A stretch of 64,000 nt of DNA from Austwickia chelonae. GTDB taxonomy: Bacteria; Actinomycetota; Actinomycetes; Actinomycetales; Dermatophilaceae. The notes below the pieces were generated by a model, which saw only the letters and a program-made list of their open reading frames with translations, was not told the origin of the DNA and searched no databases. A program made the translations under genes and the position numbers. Of the stretch, positions 1-8,749 are shown piece by piece. The stretch covers positions 2,294,001 through 2,358,000 of the forward strand of contig NZ_CP031447.1 of assembly GCF_003391095.1 (NCBI RefSeq), written 5' to 3'. The first letter of the stretch is position 1; each line of letters starts with the position of its first letter.

Positions 1-68
1 ACCAAGGGCGCGGATCACAGTGTGCGGAATGTCAGGCTTCGCAAGTTGTGACGCTGCGCCGGACATGG

Positions 69-103
69 GCGTCCGCCACGGCTCGGGGAACCGTGGCGGA
101 CGC
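69..103. terminator. Perfect 13-bp hairpin downstream of the transglycosylase gene
   Basis: Positions 69-81 and 91-103 are exact reverse complements around a 9-nt loop. The stem is GC-rich with no T-tract on either side, which is common for actinobacterial terminators. It lies about 110 nt beyond the stop of the minus-strand transglycosylase and could also serve a plus-strand gene left of the window. The rest of bases 1-213 shows only a weaker 7-bp inverted repeat (111-117 with 138-144). Confidence 0.55.
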
Positions 104-213
104 GAGATGTCGACACCTGGATCGGAGGGGTATGTCCGGTGTCGGCACCGTCGTGGGCCAAGCCACGCTTTCGCGTCATGCCGTGGCGGCCGTTCTTCCC
201 CCTGGGGAAAACG

Positions 214-957
214 TTAGTACCAGTTGTGCGACTGGCTGTGCCCCCACGCCGCACAGGGGCTGCCGTAGCGTCCGGAGATATATCCCAGACCCCAGGTGAT
301 CTGGGTGCTCGGATTCACTTTCCAGTCGGCTCCGGCCGAGGCCATTTTGCTCGCGGGCAGCGACTGGGGAATGCCGTAGGCCCCGGAAGAGGCATTCGTA
401 GCGTTGAACTGCCAGCGGCTCTCTTTATTCCACAGCTGGTCAAGGCACGCGAACTCCCCTGGTCCCCAACCGCGTTGTGCCACGAGAGCGCGGGCAACAG
501 AACGGGGGTCCGCTTGGGCACGTGCCAGGGAGGCGGCTTTGGCGGCTTCAGCATCGGCCTTGGCCTTGGCTGCCGCCTTGGCCTTGGCTTCCTTCTCCGC
601 AATAGCGCTCTGATACGCCTGCCCGGCTTGTCGGGCAATACCGATGTGGGCCTGGCCCATGCCCCAGTAGCTGTCGCGGACTCGCCCGTTGTCGTAGATG
701 GCCGCGACATTCTGACCCGTGGGCTTCTGTGGTTCCAGAGGCTCTTCCTGGGAGACGGATACGAAACCGAGCGCCTTGCCGCCCCCCGTGTTCGGTGCAG
801 CATGGAGCATGCCTGCTCCGACACCGAAGAGCGCAACGACGCCAGCACCTGCAGCCAGTGGCCCGCGGCGCTGTTTGGCGATACGTTCTGCGGCGCGACG
901 CCTGGACTGGACGTCGCGGCGACGCATCCCCCGGTGGGATCCCTCATAGTTCGACAC
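214..957 (-). CDS. Membrane-anchored lytic transglycosylase (SLT/Rpf-like C-terminal domain)
   Basis: A 247-residue protein predicted to cleave peptidoglycan outside the cell. After a basic N-terminus there is one hydrophobic segment (about 33-52) that acts as anchor or uncleaved signal. A Lys/Ala-rich helical stretch (about 119-148) follows, and residues 150-247 form a compact lysozyme-like domain. In it WNKES (E169 as catalytic acid) and GAYGIPQ (182-188) match the lytic transglycosylase pattern, and two cysteines (161 and near the C-terminus) could form a disulfide. I chose the GTG at 957 because a strong GGAGG lies about 8 nt upstream; an in-frame TTG at 981 lacks one. It is a single-gene unit downstream of phoH2. 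An Rpf-type muralytic role is possible, but the domain looks closer to SLT. Confidence 0.8.
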   Translation of the reverse strand: MSNYEGSHRGMRRRDVQSRRRAAERIAKQRRGPLAAGAGVVALFGVGAGMLHAAPNTGGGKALGFVSVSQEEPLEPQKPTGQNVAAIYDNGRVRDSYWGMGQAHIGIARQAGQAYQSAIAEKEAKAKAAAKAKADAEAAKAASLARAQADPRSVARALVAQRGWGPGEFACLDQLWNKESRWQFNATNASSGAYGIPQSLPASKMASAGADWKVNPSTQITWGLGYISGRYGSPCAAWGHSQSHNWY

Positions 958-1134
958 GGGACGACCTCCGCTGTAGAGCAACAGCGATCCGTGGCCATGG
1001 GCCCCCTGACCGCAGTGAGCGACGGGAGGTTCACATAACCTTTATCGGATCGATACCTTGCCCTAGCCTGCACTAGGTCGAACGATCGACAAAGTCCTTT
1101 CCCGTTATCGTCTCGATATCTGAGCGATGCGATA

Positions 1135-2448
1135 TCAGATCTCTCCGCCCTCCAAGAGGCGAGTCACCAGAGCCGCAATCGGGCTCCGTTCACTCCGGGT
1201 CAGAGTGACATGCGCGAAAAGAGCGTTCCCCTTGAGCTTCTCGATCACGGCAGCAACGCCATCATGCCGACCCACCCGCAGGTTGTCCCGCTGGGCCACG
1301 TCATGGGTCAACACCACCCGAGAATTCTGCCCGATTCTCGACAGAACGGTCAGCAGAACGTTCCGTTCCAAGGACTGTGCTTCGTCCACCACGACGAAGG
1401 CATCATGCAGCGACCTCCCCCGGATATGGGTCAACGGCAGCACCTCCAGCAGGCCCCGGTCCAGAACCTCCTCCACCACTTCGTTACTCACCACAGCAGA
1501 GAGAGTGTCGAAAACCGCCTGCGCCCAAGGGCCCATCTTCTCGCTCTCGCTCCCGGGCAGATAGCCGAGCTCCTGACCACCCACCGCGTACAACGGGCGG
1601 AAGACGACCACCTTGCGGTGCTGTCTTCGCTCCAGCACTGCTTCCAAGCCCGCGCACAAGGCCAAGGCGCTCTTCCCGGTCCCTGCCCGTCCTCCCAGGC
1701 TGACGATCCCGATGTCCGGGTCCAGGAGCAGATCGATCGCGATCCGCTGCTCTGCGCTACGGCCATGCAGCCCGAAGACATCCCGTTCACCGCGGACCAG
1801 GCGTACCGAACCGTCCGCCATCACCCGTCCCAGCGCGTGCGAGTGCGGCGCAGACAGCACCAGCCCCGTATTCACCGGAAGCGGCCCAGACAGGGACATC
1901 GTCGTTCGACCCGCCTCGTACAACAGGTCCATCTCCTCGGCACCGACCTGGTGCTCGACCAGACCGGTCCACCCCGAATCGGCCACCAGCTCAGCCCGGT
2001 ACTCCTGAGCGTCCAGGCCCATCGCGGATGCCTTGATCCGCATCGGAAGGTCTTTGCTGACCACCACCACAGATCGCCCGTCGAACGCCAGGTTGCGAGC
2101 TACCGCCAGGATCCGACTGTCGTTGTCCTCCAGTCGCAGCCCGTAAGGAAGGTGTTCCTTGCCCTGCCGGTTCAGCTCCACATGCACGGTGCCCCCGCAC
2201 TCACCCACCGGAACCGGTTGATCCAGATGACCATGCTGTCTCCGCAGATCGTCCAGCAGGCGAAGGGCTTGACGGGCGAAATACCCCAGTTCGGGGTCAT
2301 GTCGTTTTGCTTCCAGCTCCACGATCACCAGCACGGGGAGAACCACGTCATGCTCAGCGAAACGCAACATAGCTCTCGGGTCCGAAAGAAGGACCGAGGT
2401 GTCCAGGACGTAGGTCAACCGCTCCTGGTTATTCCTGGAGGACTCCAT
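1135..2448 (-). CDS. phoH2: PIN-PhoH fusion ribonuclease/helicase (PhoH2 type)
   Basis: A 437-residue protein. Residues 10-140 are a PIN nuclease domain starting with LDTS (D16) and further acidic residues typical of VapC-like metal sites. Residues 220-437 are a PhoH ATPase with Walker [10 protein letters not shown] (252-260) and a Walker B-like VVDEAQ. This architecture and length match mycobacterial PhoH2, which is known to unwind and cleave RNA. The ATG at 2448 has AGGAG 8 nt upstream; an in-frame GTG at 2520 would add 24 residues of poor quality inside a hairpin. In mycobacteria a small antitoxin-like gene precedes phoH2, but I find no such reading frame here. A perfect inverted repeat sits in its leader. 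Confidence 0.88.
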   Translation of the reverse strand: MESSRNNQERLTYVLDTSVLLSDPRAMLRFAEHDVVLPVLVIVELEAKRHDPELGYFARQALRLLDDLRRQHGHLDQPVPVGECGGTVHVELNRQGKEHLPYGLRLEDNDSRILAVARNLAFDGRSVVVVSKDLPMRIKASAMGLDAQEYRAELVADSGWTGLVEHQVGAEEMDLLYEAGRTTMSLSGPLPVNTGLVLSAPHSHALGRVMADGSVRLVRGERDVFGLHGRSAEQRIAIDLLLDPDIGIVSLGGRAGTGKSALALCAGLEAVLERRQHRKVVVFRPLYAVGGQELGYLPGSESEKMGPWAQAVFDTLSAVVSNEVVEEVLDRGLLEVLPLTHIRGRSLHDAFVVVDEAQSLERNVLLTVLSRIGQNSRVVLTHDVAQRDNLRVGRHDGVAAVIEKLKGNALFAHVTLTRSERSPIAALVTRLLEGGEI

Positions 2449-2500
2449 TCGAAGGGCTCCTCGACATACGGAGGGCCGGTAAGCGCCAACAACGCACCGG

Positions 2501-2539
2501 GCTGACAGATCTTCCTCCACACTAAGAAGATCTGTCAGC
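2501..2539. repeat. Perfect 14-bp inverted repeat upstream of phoH2
   Basis: Positions 2501-2514 and 2526-2539 are exact reverse complements with an 11-nt loop. The repeat lies 53-91 nt upstream of the phoH2 start and about 90 nt downstream of the mannosyltransferase stop, both on the minus strand. It may be the terminator of the upstream gene, a dimeric operator, or a leader hairpin for phoH2. There is no T-tract, and the stem is less GC-rich than the other terminators in this window, which leaves the operator reading open. Confidence 0.5.
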
Positions 2540-2629
2540 TTCCAGGCCGATCATGTCTGCCGGTCTCCGGTTGGTCAGGCGGAATTCATCTTGCGGCCAT
2601 CAACTCCGTCTGCTTTATGCCCGGATCGA

Positions 2630-4366
2630 TCAGCCTGATGAGGTCGAATGACGTTGTGAGGGTCGCGATGTAATCGCTTCGTCGGAGTCCTTCTTCTCCA
2701 CGGCAGGCTCCGGAGCGGAGGCGTCGTTCAGGGGCGCCACCGCCCACGGAGTGGGACCCAACAGCCCACTCGGTTCGTCGGAGGCGACCCGCTTCGGCCC
2801 ACGGAGCATTCCCTGGACGCTCCAGGTGACCAAGGCCAGAGCCGAGACGATCAGGGCCGATCGATCGTTGCTGAACGCTGCGTCGATCATCGAATAGGTG
2901 CAAAGGAACAAGGAGACGTAGACCGCGGCCTTGAAGGTCCATCGGTTCATCCGTGTTGCTGCCAGCAAGGTACCGCCCCACAGCATGTACCACGGGTGGA
3001 TCACCGGACCACACAGGCAGAAGATGATCAAGGCCAAGGCAGAAGCCATGATCGGGCGGCGGGGAGCCAGGCTCCAGGTGAGCCACACCGCCACTGCAGC
3101 GAAGCTCACCATGCCGATGCTCTGCATGAGGGGAACAGGGATCATCTGTACGAGCTTCGGCAGGCCCATCAGATAGAAGGTGCCCTCAAAAATGCTTCCC
3201 ACCAACGTCGGAGGAGAGAGCAAGGAACGAATCGATGCTGGGACTGTCAGGTTCGGGATCCATCCCCAACCTAGGCCGGTCGCCAGAGTCATCAGCTCGA
3301 AAGAGATCATCCAGATGACGCTGCCGACGAACAGCCCAATGACATAAGGCTTTTGTTTCACCTCGCCTTGGCGGTACCGGATAGCCAAGGCGACGACACC
3401 GATGATGGCCATCAAAGCGGTCTGTTTGAAACCTGCGGCGGCGGCGAGAGTGATGCACCCCAGAACCAGATGCCCCTGACTGGCCAGCAGCAGAGCCAAC
3501 ACCGTCAGCGCAATCATCATCGCGTCGTTGTGCATGCCACCCACGATGTGCAGCATCACCAGCGGATTAAGGACAGCCAGCCAGATCGCCTGCTGGCGGT
3601 TCACCCCGACCCGCCCAGCCAGCCTCGGCAAGGCGTAGGCGACCAGAGCCATCGACAACAGCGCAGGAACCCTCATCATCACAGCAGCCGCATAAGCGTT
3701 GTTGCCCACCAGGGCCACGATCAGATGCTGCAGTTGCAAGGCCAACGGCCCGTAAGGAGCTGGGGTGCCGAACCACATCGGGTCTACCTGGTCGCCGAAA
3801 GGGCCAGGAACGGCGATCGGGCCCGACTGATAAGGGTCGATGCCACGCATGACGACCAACCCTTGGGCGGCATAACTGTAGGCATCACGGCTGAACAGCG
3901 GCGGGCACAGAAGGACCGGAATCGACCAGATAGCCCAGGTGATCGCCGGTGCCGTCTTACTTCCCGCCACAGGACGCAAACGTAGCCAGGTGTCCAACAG
4001 AAGGATGACCCCAGCGGAAAGCACCATTGTCGCGGCGAACCGCCCTGGACCGTGCTGCAACCACTGCAGGTGCAGGAGCTCAACGATCCAGGCGCTCCTG
4101 CTCGAGCTGTACTGGTCCAATGGCAAGAAGGCCGGAGTCAGGGAACCTGCAGAGATCAGCAGCATCGACAAGAAACCCCGCCGGACCAAGGGCAGCGCCC
4201 AAGCTTCCGTCACGTCCCGCCGCAACTTCGACCACAACCGGCCGAGATCGAGACGGGGTCTCTGAAACACCCTGATACCCACGTCGCGCACGACTGTTGT
4301 CCTCCGTCCCCGAGCACTGCCCAGCATCGGCATGAGCCGAGCCGACGACGGCCCCCATGACGTCAC
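2630..4366 (-). CDS. Polyprenol-phosphomannose-dependent alpha-1,6-mannosyltransferase (MptB-like, GT-C fold)
   Basis: A 578-residue polytopic membrane protein with about 12 hydrophobic segments from residue 60 to 500. In the first large outside loop the sequence FSRDAYSYAAQG carries the acidic residue expected of GT-C mannosyltransferases that use a lipid-linked donor. In mycobacteria and corynebacteria MptB elongates the lipomannan backbone; here a role in mannosylated envelope lipids is inferred. The C-terminal 50 residues are hydrophilic and probably cytoplasmic. The start is uncertain: the GTG at 4366 has a weak upstream AGG, and ATG codons 11 to 13 codons further in are alternatives. 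It follows uppS by 22 nt, so co-transcription with the lipid-carrier synthase is likely. Confidence 0.75.
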   Translation of the reverse strand: MTSWGPSSARLMPMLGSARGRRTTVVRDVGIRVFQRPRLDLGRLWSKLRRDVTEAWALPLVRRGFLSMLLISAGSLTPAFLPLDQYSSSRSAWIVELLHLQWLQHGPGRFAATMVLSAGVILLLDTWLRLRPVAGSKTAPAITWAIWSIPVLLCPPLFSRDAYSYAAQGLVVMRGIDPYQSGPIAVPGPFGDQVDPMWFGTPAPYGPLALQLQHLIVALVGNNAYAAAVMMRVPALLSMALVAYALPRLAGRVGVNRQQAIWLAVLNPLVMLHIVGGMHNDAMMIALTVLALLLASQGHLVLGCITLAAAAGFKQTALMAIIGVVALAIRYRQGEVKQKPYVIGLFVGSVIWMISFELMTLATGLGWGWIPNLTVPASIRSLLSPPTLVGSIFEGTFYLMGLPKLVQMIPVPLMQSIGMVSFAAVAVWLTWSLAPRRPIMASALALIIFCLCGPVIHPWYMLWGGTLLAATRMNRWTFKAAVYVSLFLCTYSMIDAAFSNDRSALIVSALALVTWSVQGMLRGPKRVASDEPSGLLGPTPWAVAPLNDASAPEPAVEKKDSDEAITSRPSQRHSTSSG

Positions 4367-4388
4367 CGGTCAGCACCTGTCAATATCT

Positions 4389-5150
4389 TCAGGTTCCGAA
4401 GCGCCGCTCCCGATCCGCGAACGACCGCAACGCCCGTAAGTAGTCCACCCGGCGGAAGTCCGGCCAGAACGCCTCACAGAAGTAAAGCTCACTGTGTGTG
4501 CTCTGCCACAGCAGGAAACCGCCGATACGCTGTTCTCCCGACGTGCGAATCACCAAGTCCGGATCGGGCTGACCTTTAGTGTACAAGTGGTCTGCGATGT
4601 CGGTGACGTCCAGTGTCTCGGCCACCTCGGCGAGGGTGCGCCCTTCTTCCTCGGCCTGACGCAGCAGTGAGCGCACCGCATCGGTGATCTCATGGCGTCC
4701 GCCGTAACCCACCGCAACGTTCACCACCAGCCCTTCCACCCCAGCAGTCATCGCCGAGCACTCCCCCAACCTGCTGGCTGTCTCAGCCGGAAGAAGACGA
4801 GTGGCTCCGACGATGTTGACCCGCCACCGACCGGTCGCACACAGATCAGCGACGACCCGCTCGATGATGCCCAACAGCGGACGTAGCTCCACCTCGGGGC
4901 GACTAAGATTGTCCGTCGACAACAGCCACAAAGTGACGACCTCAACGCCGACCTCTTCGCTCCAGGTCAAGAACGGGAGGATGTTGTCGGCCCCGGCCTG
5001 ATGTCCGTGAGCTGTGTCCGCCCCCTTCTCCCGAGCCCACCTGCGGTTGCCGTCGAGCATCACTCCGACATGCCGTGGCACCCGTTCTGGCTGCAAACCC
5101 GCCGCCAACCGCCTCTCGTAGGAGGCATACAACAAACCGCGAAGACCCAC
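4389..5150 (-). CDS. uppS: Isoprenyl diphosphate synthase (cis-prenyltransferase, UppS family)
   Basis: A 253-residue cis-prenyltransferase that condenses isopentenyl diphosphate onto an allylic primer to make the polyprenyl carrier for peptidoglycan and glycan synthesis. HVGVMLDGNRRWA holds the catalytic Asp (D33) and diphosphate-binding Arg residues. The C-terminal signature DLVIRTSGEQR followed by FLLWQSTHSELYF is complete. I take the GTG at 5150, 13 nt after the stop of the preceding small gene and preceded by GGGGG; a GTG at 5210 would overlap that gene by 47 nt. The order mca, small membrane gene, uppS resembles mycobacteria, where the product has a short chain. Chain length cannot be read from the sequence. 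Confidence 0.9.
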   Translation of the reverse strand: MGLRGLLYASYERRLAAGLQPERVPRHVGVMLDGNRRWAREKGADTAHGHQAGADNILPFLTWSEEVGVEVVTLWLLSTDNLSRPEVELRPLLGIIERVVADLCATGRWRVNIVGATRLLPAETASRLGECSAMTAGVEGLVVNVAVGYGGRHEITDAVRSLLRQAEEEGRTLAEVAETLDVTDIADHLYTKGQPDPDLVIRTSGEQRIGGFLLWQSTHSELYFCEAFWPDFRRVDYLRALRSFADRERRFGT

Positions 5151-5163
5151 CGACGCCCCCGTG

Positions 5164-5451
5164 TCACTTCCCGGACGGAGCAGCAGGCCTCGACCCGCTG
5201 CTGCCCACACGGGCTCCGCCCTGACCGTCTGTTCCTGACCTGCCGTCTGGTCTCGGCGACCCCGTCTCCACGTTTCCTGGTCCTTCCTCGTCCTGAGCCG
5301 CCTCGCGCTGATGCCGCAGCTCCTCGTCGTACTTGACGTTCTGCAGGCGTTTGTTCATGTTCATCATCAACAACCACAGCGCACAAGCCAAGAGGAAGAA
5401 CGCCAGGAAACCGCCGATACCGCCGGACACGGCCTGGTTCGCGCCGTTCAT
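5164..5451 (-). CDS. Small single-pass membrane protein between mca and uppS
   Basis: A 95-residue protein with one clear transmembrane helix (about 12-32) followed by a hydrophilic, Gly/Ser/Arg-rich tail rich in acidic and basic residues. The ATG overlaps the mca stop in an ATGA motif, so the two genes are translationally coupled. Its position matches a short hypothetical membrane gene next to mca in mycobacteria. No catalytic motif is visible and the function is unknown. The mca coupling suggests membrane-associated thiol detoxification or assembly, but this is inference. Confidence 0.7.
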   Translation of the reverse strand: MNGANQAVSGGIGGFLAFFLLACALWLLMMNMNKRLQNVKYDEELRHQREAAQDEEGPGNVETGSPRPDGRSGTDGQGGARVGSSGSRPAAPSGK

Positions 5452-6398
5452 GAGGCCTCCTTTACGACGTCGTAGACGGGCCGGGCAGCCTCGCGTGGAA
5501 TCCGTACGGCGAACTCGTCGGCGGCGGCCGGATCATCCAGTCCCGCGAAGAGGTCGTCCTCCCCCGCTGCGATCTCGACGTAGCTGATCACAGCCTCGAA
5601 ATCCTCGTGAGGCCACACCCTGCGCTCCACGTCCAGAGGCGCCGCGAACCACCAGCCGTCCGGGTCGATCTGCGTCGCATGAGCCATCAGCGCAGCATTG
5701 CGTTGTTCGAAGTACTCTCCGCAGGCTACTCGTGTTGTGACATCCCGTCGGGGCAACCCGGAACGACGTAGCAACCAATCGCCGTACGGGCTCTCCAGCC
5801 CTTCCGCCTCCAGAGCTTCGTGCAGAGCGCTCATCCGGTCGAGGGCGATCGTCTGGTTGTAGTAAAGCTTCAACGGTTGCCAAGGCTCCCCGGCGTGGGG
5901 GAAGGCCGCAGGATCTCCCGCCGCACGAAAGGCAGAAACCCCCACGAGATGAGTCATGACATGGTCAGGGTGCGGGTAACCGCCCCGCTCGTCATAGGTC
6001 GTCATCACATGCGGACGGAACTCGCGGATCACCCGCACCAAAGCCTCGGTCGTCACAGGCAAGGGCTCCGCCGCGAAACAGCCGTGCGGCAGCGGAGGCG
6101 GCGGGTCCCCCTCCGGATAGCCCGAGTCCACAAAGCCGAGCCAGGTGTGCTCCACGCCCAGAATCGCTTGTGCCCGAGCCATCTCCTGTCGCCGGAACTC
6201 AGGAAGGTCACGCAACAGGTCGGCGTCGTGCTGCAACCGTGGGTTCAGCACATCGCCTCGTTCACCCCCGGTGCAGGAGACCACCATGACGCGGGCGCCC
6301 TCCTCTACATAGCGCGCCGAGGTCGCCGCTCCCTTGCTCGATTCGTCATCAGGATGTGCGTGCACCGCCATGAGGCGCCATTCGGTCCGCTGGGTCAC
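5448..6398 (-). CDS. mca: Mycothiol S-conjugate amidase
   Basis: A 316-residue LmbE-family zinc amidase that cleaves mycothiol S-conjugates into a mercapturic acid and glucosaminyl-inositol, a detoxification step in mycothiol-producing actinobacteria. HAHPDDE (13-19) and HPDH in the middle supply the zinc ligands and general base. The product is longer than the roughly 290-residue mycobacterial enzyme because of a C-terminal extension. The GTG at 6398 is preceded by AAAGAGAG and gives the family N-terminus; the ATG at 6413 is an alternative without a clear ribosome site. It heads the mca, small membrane gene, uppS series and is divergent from the DUF4307 gene. The related deacetylase MshB is less likely given gene context. 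Confidence 0.88.
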   Translation of the reverse strand: MTQRTEWRLMAVHAHPDDESSKGAATSARYVEEGARVMVVSCTGGERGDVLNPRLQHDADLLRDLPEFRRQEMARAQAILGVEHTWLGFVDSGYPEGDPPPPLPHGCFAAEPLPVTTEALVRVIREFRPHVMTTYDERGGYPHPDHVMTHLVGVSAFRAAGDPAAFPHAGEPWQPLKLYYNQTIALDRMSALHEALEAEGLESPYGDWLLRRSGLPRRDVTTRVACGEYFEQRNAALMAHATQIDPDGWWFAAPLDVERRVWPHEDFEAVISYVEIAAGEDDLFAGLDDPAAADEFAVRIPREAARPVYDVVKEAS

Positions 6399-6722
6399 AC
6401 CGCTCTCTTTCATCCGGCTGCCATAGTGCCTGAAAACCGCCTCGTAGATGTGGTGGTGGGCCGAGGAATATCGACCACACACGGGCACGGACCGGCCCGT
6501 CACGAAGGTCGGCACCACACCTCACATCGAGCATAGGCCCAACGCCCTCCACCCGACTCGCGCAGTCAGCCACCATCCGCTGCCCGTATGTATCAGGAAC
6601 AGCGCGAGCGCTCAGTCACTTCCGGGGTGAAACCAGCACCCTCGACGGGTCACGTCCCGTGACTCCCGAAAGCACGACGAGAGGCGGGCCGAATTCGCCC
6701 TCCTCGGGAATAGGGTGGGACC
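6399..6722. promoter_or_regulatory. Divergent intergenic region between mca and the DUF4307 gene
   Basis: This 324-nt gap should carry promoters for both flanking genes. I could not identify a convincing -35/-10 pair, operator or RNA gene in it. Short open frames here have poor codon use and are not called. Confidence 0.35.
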
Positions 6723-7097
6723 GTGCCGATTCCTCGTCCTGCCCCCGGGCGCGCCAAGATCTGGATCGTTGCCACCCTCGGCCTGCTCGTCATGACGGTA
6801 GGAGCAGTCTGGTGGGGGCTCGCTGCGACCCTGGGTAAACCGGTCTGGGCAGATGTCGACTGGGACGTCAAGGACGAGCGCACCATCATCGTTCGTTACA
6901 GCATTACGAAACCCACCGACATGACCGTCCGATGCCTGGTGGAGGCCCAAGCAGTCGACTACTCCCTCGTCGGTTCCCGGGATGTGGAGATCGGGCCGCA
7001 GCCGGAGAAGGAACGCATCTACGAGACGACCGTCTCCACCACCTCCAAAGCGCTCCGGGGAAGGCTGCGTAACTGCCGGGAAGTGCCGACGTCCTGA
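6723..7097 (+). CDS. DUF4307 family membrane protein
   Basis: A 124-residue protein with one N-terminal transmembrane helix (about 12-34) and an extracytoplasmic beta-rich domain containing the family pattern DVDW, a VRYSITKP-like strand and CLVEAQ near the middle. DUF4307 proteins are common in actinobacteria beside greA and mca, as here. The function is unknown. The start is a GTG; two cysteines in the outside domain could pair. The gene precedes greA by 281 nt, and a separate greA promoter lies between them, so co-transcription is not required. Confidence 0.75.
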   Translation: MPIPRPAPGRAKIWIVATLGLLVMTVGAVWWGLAATLGKPVWADVDWDVKDERTIIVRYSITKPTDMTVRCLVEAQAVDYSLVGSRDVEIGPQPEKERIYETTVSTTSKALRGRLRNCREVPTS

Positions 7098-7160
7098 CCC
7101 GTCCCGAGCTCCCGACCGCCGCTGTTCCCTGGAGTAAAGAGCCAGCGACGCGGGAAAAAG

Positions 7161-7190
7161 CTGACGTAACACGCCGTGCCAGCGTATAGT
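7161..7190 (+). promoter_or_regulatory. Candidate housekeeping promoter for greA
   Basis: CTGACG at 7161-7166 and TATAGT at 7185-7190 are spaced by 18 nt, close to the primary sigma consensus. The start point would fall near 7196-7198, giving a leader of about 180 nt before the greA GTG. Confidence 0.55.
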
Positions 7191-7203
7191 TGATGACTTC
7201 CAC

Positions 7204-7228
7204 GCACCCGGCGGCAGCCGCCGGGTGC
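7204..7228 (+). terminator. Perfect 12-bp hairpin in the greA leader
   Basis: Positions 7204-7215 and 7217-7228 are perfect reverse complements with a single nucleotide between them, so the real loop is about 3-5 nt. The stem is almost entirely G and C. It lies immediately after the predicted greA transcription start and about 105 nt past the DUF4307 stop. It may terminate DUF4307 transcripts, attenuate greA, or both. Confidence 0.5.
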
Positions 7229-7378
7229 CCTCGCGTCAGGGGCACTCCGGTCCCGTCGCAGACGAGGTGAACGTACCGGCACACCGCCGATGGCGTGACC
7301 CGTCAGCCACAGGACGGCGGGCTCGGGAGGTATGAACCGGAGCCCTGGACGCAACACCGACGCACAAGGAGTGTGACC

Positions 7379-7870
7379 GTGTCCGACACTACGACGCCGG
7401 CGGCGAGCTATCTGACCCAAGAGGCTTACGACCGCCTCAAAGGAGAGCTCGAACACCTCAGCGGCGAGGGACGCACCGAGATCTCCAAGCGCATCGAAGC
7501 AGCTCGGGAAGAGGGCGACCTGCGGGAGAACGGCGGCTACCACGCCGCCAAGGAGGAGCAGGGCAAGATGGAAGCCCGCATCCGCCAGCTCACGCAGCTG
7601 CTGGAGAACGCCATCGTGGGCGAGACCCCTCCCGATGACGGCATCGTCGAGCCCGGCATGGTCGTGACCATCGACATGTTCGGCGACGAGATGCGCTTCC
7701 TCCTAGGGAGCCGTGAGATCTCCGGCGAGGACATCGATGTGTACTCGGAGAAATCCCCCCTCGGTGAAGCCATCATGGGCAAGAAAGCCGGCGACGACGC
7801 GACCTATACCGCGCCCAATGGCAAGGAGATCACCGTGAAGATTCTCCAGGCGAAGCCTTACCAAGGCTGA
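7379..7870 (+). CDS. greA: Transcription elongation factor GreA
   Basis: A 163-residue factor that enters the RNA polymerase secondary channel and stimulates cleavage of backtracked RNA. Residues 10-80 form the coiled-coil; the sequence [16 protein letters not shown] carries the conserved acidic tip. The C-terminal FKBP-like domain ends with [11 protein letters not shown] 7379 has AAGGAG 7 nt upstream, which decides against longer in-frame starts. The gene has its own predicted promoter and a long leader. A very strong hairpin follows the stop. Confidence 0.93.
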   Translation: MSDTTTPAASYLTQEAYDRLKGELEHLSGEGRTEISKRIEAAREEGDLRENGGYHAAKEEQGKMEARIRQLTQLLENAIVGETPPDDGIVEPGMVVTIDMFGDEMRFLLGSREISGEDIDVYSEKSPLGEAIMGKKAGDDATYTAPNGKEITVKILQAKPYQG

Positions 7871-7901
7871 GCCGTCGGCGCCGGGGCCGAGCACCCTGGA
7901 A

Positions 7902-7955
7902 CGGACATGTCGAGGGGCACCACCTGCCAGGGGATGGTGCCCCTCGACATGTCCG
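7902..7955. terminator. Perfect 21-bp hairpin after greA
   Basis: Positions 7902-7922 and 7935-7955 pair without mismatch around a 12-nt loop. It lies 31 nt past the greA stop and 67 nt before msrA. No T-tract follows. The length and perfection of the stem suggest efficient termination. Confidence 0.75.
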
Positions 7956-8022
7956 CAGAGCTGTTTCCCTCCCGGCTCGACGATCTGGTGTGTCTGCACC
8001 AAGGCGTGTGAGACTGAACAGC

Positions 8023-8730
8023 ATGTTCGGAGCCCGCGCGACAACGATGGTGGATCCCACGACAGCGCTTGCTGGACGCGCAGAGCCGCTCCCCGGCCTC
8101 CCGGAACGACATGCGGTGACCGGGACGTCGCTGCACGGTCCGTGGACATGCCCCGACGGCCGGGACTCCGAGACCTTGTACCTCGCCTTCGGCTGCTTCT
8201 GGGGCGCAGAACGCATCATGTGGTCCCAGCCAGGAGTCATCAGCACGGCAGCGGGATATATGGGCGGTTACACCCCGCATCCCACCTACGAAGAGGTGTG
8301 CACCGGAAGAACCGGGCACACCGAGACCGTCCTGGTCGTCTACGACCCCACCTCGACCTCTCCCGAGCAGCTGCTCAAGGTCTTCTGGGAAAACCACGAC
8401 CCCACGCAGGGAATGCGCCAGGGAAATGATGTTGGTACGCAATACCGCTCGGCGGTCTACTGGACCACTCCGGAACAAGAGACCGCAGCCCGGGCTACCA
8501 GCGCCTCCTTCGCCGCGGTCCTCCACGATGCCGGCGTTGGCCGTCCCATCACCACCGAACTCCTGCCTTCTGGTGGAGACCGGCGCGAGGATGCAGCAAC
8601 CGCAGGACCTTTCCACTTCGCTGAGTCGTACCACCAGCAGTATCTCCACAAGAATCCCGGAGGCTACTGCCAACATGGCCCCAACGGGCTGACCTGCCCG
8701 ACGACGCAGGCCCCGCCCAATAGCAGATGA
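8023..8730 (+). CDS. msrA: Peptide-methionine (S)-S-oxide reductase MsrA
   Basis: A 235-residue enzyme that repairs methionine-S-sulfoxide in proteins using thioredoxin or mycoredoxin-type donors. GCFWG holds the nucleophilic cysteine (C58), and a C-terminal pattern with two cysteines (GGYC and LTC) supplies resolving thiols. The N-terminal 50 residues form the usual long-form MsrA leader. The ATG at 8023 gives the best family alignment, although its ribosome site is weak and a GTG at 7990 cannot be excluded. The gene stands alone between the greA terminator and the convergent flagellar-like gene. Confidence 0.9.
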   Translation: MFGARATTMVDPTTALAGRAEPLPGLPERHAVTGTSLHGPWTCPDGRDSETLYLAFGCFWGAERIMWSQPGVISTAAGYMGGYTPHPTYEEVCTGRTGHTETVLVVYDPTSTSPEQLLKVFWENHDPTQGMRQGNDVGTQYRSAVYWTTPEQETAARATSASFAAVLHDAGVGRPITTELLPSGGDRREDAATAGPFHFAESYHQQYLHKNPGGYCQHGPNGLTCPTTQAPPNSR

Positions 8731-8749
8731 GATGTCACATCCCCATCGG

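Noticed and set aside
1077-1090. SOS-type box (TCGAAC-like) upstream of the transglycosylase
   Set aside because: Only one half matches; TCGAACGATCGA lacks the spacing of an actinobacterial LexA site.
958-1134. Possible c-di-AMP (ydaO) riboswitch upstream of the transglycosylase
   Set aside because: Such riboswitches often precede cell-wall hydrolase genes in actinobacteria, but the conserved core and pseudoknot elements are not recognisable in this 177-nt leader.
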